Source of the DNA: Flavobacteriaceae bacterium
GTDB taxonomy: Bacteria > Bacteroidota > Bacteroidia > Flavobacteriales > Flavobacteriaceae
Direction: 5' to 3'
Assembly: GCA_028279515.1 (NCBI GenBank)
Contig: JANQNQ010000003.1
Span: 186,001 to 250,000 of the forward strand
Length of the DNA: 64,000 nt
Shown here: positions 1 through 7,171 of the stretch, piece by piece
Position numbering within the stretch: the stretch's first letter is position 1
Layout: each line of letters starts with the position of its first letter
Translations under genes and position numbers: made by a program
Notes under the pieces: generated by a model
The model's input: the letters and a program-made list of their open reading frames with translations, nothing else
Told to the model about the DNA's origin: nothing
Database searches by the model: none

Positions 1-661
1 TTCGGTCTTTGACCATCTGCAAGAACATTTCGATGCGATATTGATTGATAAAATCATTAAAATTGAGTCCATAGTCGTTGTTGATCGCTTTGCTCAATAG
101 TGTCGGATTGGTTTTTAATTGTGTGGCCATACTTGCCAAACTAAGCTCGCCATCTAGGTAGATCTTATCTTGAATCAATTGGTCGATCCCCTTTTTTAAA
201 TTTTGGTCGGAAGCATGTGGGGTACGCGACTTTAAAAAGTTCTTCGGAATAAAATAGCGTGCTACCGCCAACAACGGAATGAAAATAATCAACGTAGGAA
301 GGAATATTGTCAAGGTAAATTTTGCAAAGCCATAATCACCATTGATCAAGTCGGTCTTATAAAACCAATAACAAGCGGGTAAAGACAACGCACTCAACAT
401 CAAGTAAACGGTGAATTCTTTGAATAGCTTCCCTCCCTTTTCGAAACCGTATAGCCAATTTTGTAACGGAATCGTCGCCCAATAGGACAGTGCGAAGATG
501 GTGCCATACCAAAACATCACGCTTGCTCTAAAGCCTAAGGTAACCTCGGCCGTATCATAAGGCGCAACGAATACTAAAAAGACCGTGAGCCAAACGGCAC
601 CAAGGATTCCGATAAAAAGGTGATGTCTAATGGTAAACTTTGAACCGATCTTTGAAGGCAT
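1..661 (-). CDS. Membrane-anchored AraC-family regulator, C-terminal end cut by window edge
   Basis: The reading frame is open from an ATG at 661 down to base 1, so the C-terminus lies outside the window. The first ~145 residues form several hydrophobic segments (for example LFIGILGAVWLTVFLVF and a stretch ending in FLPTLIIFIPLLAVARYF). The visible end is the start of an AraC-type helix-turn-helix (DGELSLASMATQLKTNPTLL, then SKAIN and FNDFINQYRIE). Bacteroidota carry many such regulators with an N-terminal multi-span membrane domain and a C-terminal DNA-binding domain. The ligand cannot be read. The gene stands alone and points out of the window. The call as an AraC-type regulator is firm; the regulated process is unknown. 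Confidence 0.82.
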   Translation of the reverse strand, partial: MPSKIGSKFTIRHHLFIGILGAVWLTVFLVFVAPYDTAEVTLGFRASVMFWYGTIFALSYWATIPLQNWLYGFEKGGKLFKEFTVYLMLSALSLPACYWFYKTDLINGDYGFAKFTLTIFLPTLIIFIPLLAVARYFIPKNFLKSRTPHASDQNLKKGIDQLIQDKIYLDGELSLASMATQLKTNPTLLSKAINNDYGLNFNDFINQYRIEMFLQMVKDR

Positions 662-811
662 GCACAATGATATTTTCAGCATTAATTTACATATAATATC
701 GGTCTTGTCAAGACTTGTGATACGATTTTCATTTTTCTGACGATGGCTCAGTCCATATTAGACGCGGCTTTTGCCAGCAGGCATCTACGATCAAGATCGT
801 TATATCTTACG

Positions 812-1681
812 TTACTTCAACAACTCATAACTTGAGACCACCTCGAACTCAGGATTAAAACCAAACAAAGTGTCCAGTACCCATTTATGATTATCACCAA
901 CAACAATTAAGATACGGTCATTGCCTGGATTGTTTACCTTCATAACGTTGGCCATCATACGAAGGTTTCGTTGATACCATCTACCCAGCCAATCTGGTCC
1001 CATCCAGCTATCCTGAATTCCTATACGCGTTTCGTACAGGTGCATGCGCTCGGCATTCCATTGGTTAGATTCTGGCGAATTTCTCATCAAAAGATTATCA
1101 TACAGAGATAGTGCTTCAAACTCCTTTTGGCGTGCTGCAAACGATTCTTTAATATCACTCATGTATTTATCAACGAATACGCTGTCCTTTACTCTTTCTT
1201 CATTCAATTTATTAAAGGTAAAGTCCTTCAAAGAACCAATAAATTCGGTCTGATCGTCAAAAAGGTAGATGCGGTCGTGTCCTAATTTCTTTGCCAATCG
1301 ATACCCTACTTGAAAGGCTTCGTTGGGTTTTTTAACCAGCACCGATTCGTCGTTCAAGTATTTCTGGTAGAAATTGTTGTATAGCGAATCGAGTCTCACC
1401 TCTTTCTCGATCACAACTTTGGTCGGATTGAACTTGGCCAAAGTGTCTAGAAGCCTTGCCATTTGTTCCTGATTTTCTTCTGACAGCTCGTCGTAATGAT
1501 TTTCTTGATTAAAGTGATACGTACCAAGCACTAATACTTTTGACGATGGTATATCCCCAAATCCATTGGTCATTGCGGGTTCTTGAGTTTCTATTTCTTC
1601 TGCAACAACTGTTGTATTTTCATTGGTGCACGCCGTAAAGACAAAAGCTATAGCTGCTAATTTTATGAATTGTTTATTCAT
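812..1681 (-). CDS. DUF5694-like lipoprotein
   Basis: I chose the ATG at 1681, because from it the protein begins MNKQFIKLAAIAFVFTAC, a lipoprotein signal with Cys18 as the acylated residue. An in-frame ATG six codons upstream (1699) sits in a purine-rich stretch (AAAGGAAG) that looks like a ribosome binding site for the inner start. The mature part contains VLVLGTYHF and KFNPTKVVIEKE near the N-terminus and ILIVVGDNHKWVLDTLF near the C-terminus. These I associate with DUF5694, a family related in fold to TraB/PrgY/GumN proteins, where conserved His and Glu residues suggest a hydrolase. No enzymatic activity is established to my knowledge. It is monocistronic, with flanking genes unrelated in function. 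The protein is probably anchored in the periplasm or outer membrane. Confidence 0.7.
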   Translation of the reverse strand: MNKQFIKLAAIAFVFTACTNENTTVVAEEIETQEPAMTNGFGDIPSSKVLVLGTYHFNQENHYDELSEENQEQMARLLDTLAKFNPTKVVIEKEVRLDSLYNNFYQKYLNDESVLVKKPNEAFQVGYRLAKKLGHDRIYLFDDQTEFIGSLKDFTFNKLNEERVKDSVFVDKYMSDIKESFAARQKEFEALSLYDNLLMRNSPESNQWNAERMHLYETRIGIQDSWMGPDWLGRWYQRNLRMMANVMKVNNPGNDRILIVVGDNHKWVLDTLFGFNPEFEVVSSYELLK

Positions 1682-1963
1682 ACGTGGTCTTCCTTTCATT
1701 TCTCTAGTTTATTTAATTTTTGGTGTGATTTATTTTTAAATATATATCAATGTATCGGCTACCCCTTTAATACTTCGTGTCCCAAACGTCTCAATATTCG
1801 TTTTGATACCTTTTGGGGTGAATTCGTATAATGAGGATCTCATTTCATTACATCCTAACTTCTGTACAATCAGGTAACTACTTAGCAGGGCGTTTTAGAT
1901 ACAGAAACAGAGGATTCATTGAAGACAATATTTCTGCTATTTTTGTCTTTCAACACAATTTGC

Positions 1964-3064
1964 ATGCATACAGGGTTTGACAATTTGCTGGTAAATGGTT
2001 TGCTTATCTGTCTTTATGGACAACTTTTCCTCATTGGTATATTCAACTTTTTGAACAACACCAAAAGGAACTTTGTCTTAGGTGCCATATGCTGCCTTGT
2101 TAGCTTTTCATTCATATACAGCATTTTTTGGACAAGCATTAACAAAAGTGTTTTTTTCAACATTCTCATTGGCGGATACAAGCATTTGTTCCTTCCCTCT
2201 TTGATCTTTCTGTACCTAGCACTTATTACCGCTCGTGATGCTAATAAGTTGATCTATGCACATCTTACAGCGCCATTATTTGTTCATGTAACATATCTAC
2301 TGCTAAAACTCGGGGTTACTGATTTTTATAGCACTCATATTGATGTTATCGTTTTGTGCGTTAATATGTTCATTTTACTCTCTTATATTTTCTACGTTAA
2401 ATTAGGTGTCGACCAATTCAACGTTTTGAAAAATAAGATCATGCCTAGAATCTATAAGCGATACTTGTTTTTCTTTTGGATCTTGATGGGCTACGGAGCG
2501 CTTTTGGCCTTCAATTCGGTGTTGCCTTATGCTTTAGGAGAAGCCTCTTATAAAGCTACCTTTCGCTACCTGTCTGATGATCTGTATTTGATTCTTGCTG
2601 CTTTGGTCAATTTGGGCATATTGGTATTTGCCTTTGTCGAATCGCCCTCGTTACGACAGTTTGTTGTGGCCAAAAACATCTATCAACAAGATGAATTGGT
2701 TAAAGACATTCCTCAGATCGAAAGTTTTATAACACAAGTGTTTAAGGAGCAAAAAGCGTACAAAAATGTAGATTTCGACGTTCAAATGGCATTGGCCAAA
2801 TCAGGCATCAAACCCAAACATTTTAAGTTCTTCATTAACAAAGAATATAGAACTTCGGTTGTTGAATTCATCAACAATCACAGAGTTGAAGAATTCAAAA
2901 TGTTGTTGCAAGCGTCTGATAGTGGCCGTTACAGTTTTATCGGAGTGGCCCAGGAAGCAGGATTTGTCTCTAAAGCTACTTTTTACCGGCATTTTAAAAG
3001 GAAGGAAGGCATCACTCCTAAGCAATATCTTGCAACGCTAAAGGAAAACTCCTCCCCTTCGTAA
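1964..3064 (+). CDS. Membrane-anchored AraC-family transcriptional regulator
   Basis: The first ~250 residues hold about seven hydrophobic segments. The C-terminal ~110 residues carry an AraC-type HTH: KPKHFKFFINKEYRTSVVEF followed by SFIGVAQEAGFVSKATFYRH and FKRKEGITPKQY, the last being the typical second helix pair of this family. I prefer the ATG at 1964; an in-frame TTG at 1919 would add 15 residues. The architecture matches the truncated regulator at the left edge, but the HTH sequences differ. It is a single gene ending 6 bases from the convergent PDZ hydrolase. In flavobacteria such genes are common orphan regulators; the signal sensed cannot be inferred. Confidence 0.83.
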   Translation: MHTGFDNLLVNGLLICLYGQLFLIGIFNFLNNTKRNFVLGAICCLVSFSFIYSIFWTSINKSVFFNILIGGYKHLFLPSLIFLYLALITARDANKLIYAHLTAPLFVHVTYLLLKLGVTDFYSTHIDVIVLCVNMFILLSYIFYVKLGVDQFNVLKNKIMPRIYKRYLFFFWILMGYGALLAFNSVLPYALGEASYKATFRYLSDDLYLILAALVNLGILVFAFVESPSLRQFVVAKNIYQQDELVKDIPQIESFITQVFKEQKAYKNVDFDVQMALAKSGIKPKHFKFFINKEYRTSVVEFINNHRVEEFKMLLQASDSGRYSFIGVAQEAGFVSKATFYRHFKRKEGITPKQYLATLKENSSPS

Positions 3065-3070
3065 ACCCTT

Positions 3071-4387
3071 TTATCTCTCAAGAATCTCCCAGGCCCAATC
3101 AATGATCTGTTGACTTATCTTGTCTTCCCACTTGCCTGGCTTGAAATTAAAACTGTTTGCATAATTGGGATGTATGGTACTCCAGTGATCCAGTTTTGGA
3201 TACTTATAGAGCTTGTGATCTTTGTGTCCTTTATTTTTCAAGGCTGAAATGATCATATCATTGTCGTTTTCGGTCATGATCCAATCGTTGGTTCCCCATC
3301 GAATACGAATTGGTACTTTAAGGGCTTCCCAATGCTTCGGAAAATTAAAGTCCTGTACTTGATGATAGTATTCCATTGGACGTCCGTACATGTGGTTCAT
3401 TCCCTGTCTGTGATGAGCAGCATAGGTCGGATTGTCTTTAAGGATGGCTTCAAAGCTTCGTTTCTTTACAAGCATTTCATAGTATAACGGAATGTAGATT
3501 GTATTCATAAGCTCATTGATTTCGGCTTGAGACTTTCCTTCAATCTCTAGGATTCGACGTTCGATCTCAAGCATATGCTCGTACCAAGACTTGAAAAACG
3601 TTCCGTCAGAGATGACGCCTGCCAAATCAAACTTGTTAGCTAAATATGGAGCTAACGCGCTTCCCATACTATTACCATACACGATGATCTTGCTGTTGTC
3701 AACATACGATTTGGACTTCAAGGCTTTGATGGCAGATTCGTAACCATTCAACTCAACTGTAAAATCGACTGCCCCGCAATCACCTTCGCTGTCCCCTACT
3801 CCTGGTTTTTCGATTCGGTACAGGACCATGTTCGATTTTTCGGCGAGGTCTTTGATCAACTTCACCCAGTTGTTACTTCGGCCCGAATACTTCTCTACTG
3901 AAGAGCAACTAAGGCCCTGTATCAATATGATGGCCGGATGTTTTTTGCGCTTGTTTCCTTTTGGAATGGTGATGATCGCGCGTTGTCGTATTCCGTAATC
4001 ACTCACAACGGTCTCATAAAGCGTTTCTACGTTTGCGTTTTCTTCCAGCGGAAGAGGTTTTAGTTGAACTTCAGCTGTGATTAGCTCTGCCCCTCTCTTC
4101 GCTTGTATCTTTGTTTTTCGGGTACTTGGCAGTCCATAGGTGATTGCGCTCCAATCTTCTTGATTAACAACCGTTCTTCCATCAACAGCGATGATGATAT
4201 CGCCAGATGTAAATCCGGCTCGTTGCAAAGGAGAATCTGCAACGACCTCTTTGATTGTTGCACCGGGTATTTTGTTATTGGGCCATCCTATCTTCGATTC
4301 AAAATAACCTCTTCGACTGAGTTCTTGCGCATTGCAGTGGAAAGTGAAAAATATGGTCATGGCGACCAAAAGCGTTTTGTGCATCAT
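3071..4387 (-). CDS. Secreted PDZ domain-alpha/beta hydrolase fusion
   Basis: A Sec signal peptide (MMHKTLLVAMTIFFTFHCNA, cleavage near residue 20) precedes a PDZ-like domain at about residues 25-110 (ATIKEVVADSPLQRAGFTSG, DIIIAVDG). An alpha/beta hydrolase domain follows from about residue 135, with HPAIILIQGLS as the first strand and oxyanion turn, GNSMGS with Ser240 as likely nucleophile, and a late LDHWST His. The PDZ probably binds a C-terminal peptide or a partner, while the hydrolase acts on an ester or peptide in the periplasm. The fold resembles the S9/dienelactone hydrolase group. Length (438 residues) suits the two domains. It is transcribed alone from a good -33/-7 promoter at 4416-4451. 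The substrate is unknown. Confidence 0.8.
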   Translation of the reverse strand: MMHKTLLVAMTIFFTFHCNAQELSRRGYFESKIGWPNNKIPGATIKEVVADSPLQRAGFTSGDIIIAVDGRTVVNQEDWSAITYGLPSTRKTKIQAKRGAELITAEVQLKPLPLEENANVETLYETVVSDYGIRQRAIITIPKGNKRKKHPAIILIQGLSCSSVEKYSGRSNNWVKLIKDLAEKSNMVLYRIEKPGVGDSEGDCGAVDFTVELNGYESAIKALKSKSYVDNSKIIVYGNSMGSALAPYLANKFDLAGVISDGTFFKSWYEHMLEIERRILEIEGKSQAEINELMNTIYIPLYYEMLVKKRSFEAILKDNPTYAAHHRQGMNHMYGRPMEYYHQVQDFNFPKHWEALKVPIRIRWGTNDWIMTENDNDMIISALKNKGHKDHKLYKYPKLDHWSTIHPNYANSFNFKPGKWEDKISQQIIDWAWEILER

Positions 4388-4415
4388 TTTTTAAAGGTAT
4401 TTGATTAACGATGCT

Positions 4416-4451
4416 CAAAAGTACCTGCGGTAAGAACGACAGCCTCCAAAA
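4416..4451 (-). promoter_or_regulatory. Bacteroidota promoter of the PDZ hydrolase
   Basis: On the minus strand the -7 box TACTTTTG occupies 4423-4416 and a -33 TTTTG occupies 4451-4447, giving a 23-base spacer. This fits TTTG/TAnnTTTG at the upper end of spacer length. The ATG lies 29 bases downstream. Confidence 0.5.
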
Positions 4452-4582
4452 GAAGCCACAACTCAGTATCAAAAATCGCTTTTTGAGACTATGTTGACCC
4501 TTAACAGGAAGTTTATGTTGTGTTTCTTGGATTTGATGACTATCAATTCTTCACAACCTTGTTGATTTTAAGGGCTGAAAAT

Positions 4583-5347
4583 TCAAGGATGTTTTTTTAT
4601 TTCTTCTTCGATCAAACGAATGATTTCTTCGATCTCCTTTTTCAACGGAACATAATAAGAATACACCGCCGCTTCCTGAACCAATCCGTAAAACACCATG
4701 GTATTCATAAAGTATTGGGACCTAAAAAGTGGTTTGTTCGAATGTGTTTCTGCATATTCATCACCAATATCATCAGAAAGGTCAATGGCCGCCAAGGCTG
4801 CCACACTTCCCTTTTGCCTTACATACACACTCATTTCACTTCTAAGCTTTAAAACTTCTGCTTCCTGAACCTGCAAACGCTCTACCTTCTTTTCAAAACT
4901 GGCCAAATGCTGTTTTAGCCTTTCATTCTCCAATATCTTCAGGTTTCCAGAACTAATGATCTCTAACAATACGCCATTACTGGGGCGGTAGACAGCATCG
5001 TTATTTAATTTTCCAAAAGCTTGCCCGATACGATCTTCTGATATGGTGTCGAGCACCTTCGGATTAAAGAACATGCGCATGCTTTCGGCTCCCTTTGATA
5101 ATTCATTAGCATCAGCAATGGTTGCGTCCAGTAAGGTCAGGTTTGATTTAAACTCTTCTTGCAATGAGTTCAAATAGGCCAATGCGGTTTTCTGCGTCTT
5201 GTTGTATTCATTTCTATTATTGATACTGAGTGCGATCAAAATACCAATCACTACCAACACGATTTCTCCTATGGCATAGAGAAGGTACTTGCTAAGCTTG
5301 TTTTCGGCCAAAAGACCTTGTCTGATTTTTCTAAAGAATTTTATCAT
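4583..5347 (-). CDS. DUF6090 family membrane protein
   Basis: The N-terminus (MIKFFRKIRQGLLAENKLSK, then YLLYAIGEIVLVVIGILIAL and SINNRNE) is the signature start of DUF6090, a small Bacteroidota family. It has one transmembrane helix at about residues 21-42 and a helical, partly coiled-coil remainder (LASFEKKVERLQVQEAEVLKL) ending in a charged helix. Function is unknown. Many flavobacterial genomes carry several paralogs, often in tandem; here there is one. It starts 16 bases downstream of the end of the sugar symporter gene on the same strand and could be co-transcribed with it. That is position only, not proof of a shared role. Confidence 0.83.
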   Translation of the reverse strand: MIKFFRKIRQGLLAENKLSKYLLYAIGEIVLVVIGILIALSINNRNEYNKTQKTALAYLNSLQEEFKSNLTLLDATIADANELSKGAESMRMFFNPKVLDTISEDRIGQAFGKLNNDAVYRPSNGVLLEIISSGNLKILENERLKQHLASFEKKVERLQVQEAEVLKLRSEMSVYVRQKGSVAALAAIDLSDDIGDEYAETHSNKPLFRSQYFMNTMVFYGLVQEAAVYSYYVPLKKEIEEIIRLIEEEIKKHP

Positions 5348-5363
5348 TTTGCAAATACAAAGG

Positions 5364-6950
5364 CTATCTAAAATAGATATAAGTGCTTACGACTATTAAG
5401 ATAATAATGGCGCCCACAATTTTAACGGGTTTCCAAGGTGTGATGTCCACTTGTTCGGTGTATTCTTGTACATAAGCCTCTTTTCTCGGATAGAAGGCCC
5501 CAATCACAAGCATTAGCACTACATTGAATACAAACAAAGCAGCCATTACGTCCAAAAAGTGCCAATAGTTCTCCTCTCCCACCATTGGTTTTAAAACGAA
5601 CTGACTGATCGTATACGCTACAGAGCCTACAATGATGGCAATGTTAGCAGCAATAGCTGGTACTCTTTTGGTCAAATACCCCACAACAATAATTGTAAGA
5701 ATCGGAATGCTGTAGCAACCATTCACTTCTTGTAGATATCCAAAGAGTCCGTCACTTGCGTAGTAGATAAAAGGTGCCACGAACATGGCTAAGAAAGCCA
5801 AGAACACCCCGAACAGCTTTCCGTATTTGACCACAGTCTTTTCGTCTGCTTCTTTATTAAAATGCTCTTTGTAGATGTCAATCCCAAACAAGGTGACCGA
5901 GCTGTTTAGCGCACTATTAAACGAACTCAAAATAGCACCAAACAATACGGCAGCAAAGAAACCGACCAAATACGTTGGTAACACCTCACGTACTAACGTC
6001 GGATATGCTTCATCCGGTTTGGCAAGGTCTCCTCCAAACATTTGAAATGCAATAATACCTGGAAGTACCACGATAATCGGACCCAAAATTTTAAAGAATC
6101 CGGCAAGCATCAATCCCTTTTGGCCTTCCTTCAAGTTTTTGGCCGCCAACGCACGCTGAATGATGGCCTGATTGGTTCCCCAGTAAAATAACTGCACGAG
6201 CATCATACCTGTGAAGATCGTCCACCACGGAATCGAAGAATCGGCGCTACCAGCAGCCTTCAACATATCATCCGGAAGTTTGTCGCTCAATATCGAAAGC
6301 CCATCCATAGCACTTCCATCCCCTAATGCCATCAATCCAAAAACAGGAATCATCAACCCCCCGATCAATAGACCAACGGCGTTCATGGTATCAGAAACAG
6401 CAACAGCCTTCAATCCGCCAAAGATGGCATAGATCGACCCGATGATACCAATTCCCCATACACAGATCCAAATAGCTGCCCAATCAGAAACGCCTAATTT
6501 CTCAGGAATATCAAACATCGTACTAATGGCCAAGGCCCCAGAATACAAAACGATGGGAAGCAACACAACCACATAGCCCGATAAGAACAAAGCCGATGTA
6601 ATGGTCTTTGTTGTCGTATTATAGCGTCGCGCCAGAAACTGAGGTACCGTCGTTAGTCCGCCTTTTAAATATCGAGGCAATAAGAATATGGCCGTGACCA
6701 CCATGGCAATGGCAGCTAAGGTTTCCCAAGCCATGACCAATACACCTTCCGTGTATGATTGTCCGTTGAGACCAACGATCTGTTCGGTCGAAAGGTTGGT
6801 AAGCAACAGGGATCCCGCAATTACTCCGGCGGTAAGGCTCCTTCCGCCTAAAAAATATCCGTCTGATGAGTTTTCGTCTGTTTTACGGGTGGCAAAGTAT
6901 GCAACGATTGCTACTAAAAGGGTAAATCCAATAAATGAAAGTATAGCCAT
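5364..6950 (-). CDS. vSGLT-like sodium/solute (sugar) symporter
   Basis: The 528-residue protein has about 14 hydrophobic segments and is typical of the SSS family. It carries YFLGGRSLTAGVIAGSLLLT near residues 32-52, the STEQIVGLNGQSY helix and PWWTIFTGMMLVQLFYWGTN followed by QAIIQRALAAK. The last closely resembles the sugar-binding region of the Vibrio Na+/galactose transporter. It therefore probably imports a monosaccharide with Na+ across the inner membrane. A propeller-type regulator gene ends 221 bases upstream on the same strand, and an MFS permease plus sugar kinase lie beyond it, supporting a sugar role. The leader region contains a REP-like inverted repeat. The exact sugar cannot be read. 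Confidence 0.85.
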   Translation of the reverse strand: MAILSFIGFTLLVAIVAYFATRKTDENSSDGYFLGGRSLTAGVIAGSLLLTNLSTEQIVGLNGQSYTEGVLVMAWETLAAIAMVVTAIFLLPRYLKGGLTTVPQFLARRYNTTTKTITSALFLSGYVVVLLPIVLYSGALAISTMFDIPEKLGVSDWAAIWICVWGIGIIGSIYAIFGGLKAVAVSDTMNAVGLLIGGLMIPVFGLMALGDGSAMDGLSILSDKLPDDMLKAAGSADSSIPWWTIFTGMMLVQLFYWGTNQAIIQRALAAKNLKEGQKGLMLAGFFKILGPIIVVLPGIIAFQMFGGDLAKPDEAYPTLVREVLPTYLVGFFAAVLFGAILSSFNSALNSSVTLFGIDIYKEHFNKEADEKTVVKYGKLFGVFLAFLAMFVAPFIYYASDGLFGYLQEVNGCYSIPILTIIVVGYLTKRVPAIAANIAIIVGSVAYTISQFVLKPMVGEENYWHFLDVMAALFVFNVVLMLVIGAFYPRKEAYVQEYTEQVDITPWKPVKIVGAIIILIVVSTYIYFR

Positions 6951-6969
6951 GCTAATTTTCTTTTTGGGC

Positions 6970-7095
6970 GTGTCCCTCCTCCGCTAAAGTTCCGGAGGGG
7001 TCAGGCTATCGCTACTCGCTTTTATAATTGCCGCATCGCTAAGTCGAAATGCAATTATAAAGAGCTCAAACAGATCGCTCTATCCTTCACGCGGT
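6970..7095. repeat. Intergenic REP-like palindromic repeat
   Basis: This stretch between two minus-strand genes holds two stem-loops. One is CCTCCG (6978-6983) with CGGAGG (6993-6998). The other is TTTATAATTGC (7021-7031) with its perfect complement GCAATTATAAA (7051-7061). The run 'gtcaggctatcgctactcgc' and the later 'gctctatccttcacgcggtt' resemble non-coding repeats that recur between genes in several Bacteroidota genomes (recalled, not searched). It may also act as terminator or processing site for the upstream sensor gene. Confidence 0.5.
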
Positions 7096-7171
7096 TGTTA
7101 GTTGGTTATTGATTCTCTAAATATAAGGAAGATTGTAATCGAATACGCACGTCCTCAAAAAATTGTTCTGT

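Noticed and set aside
1700-1918. Possible small gene between the DUF5694 lipoprotein and the AraC regulator
   Set aside because: No frame with a start codon and sensible composition is present; only AT-rich spacer.
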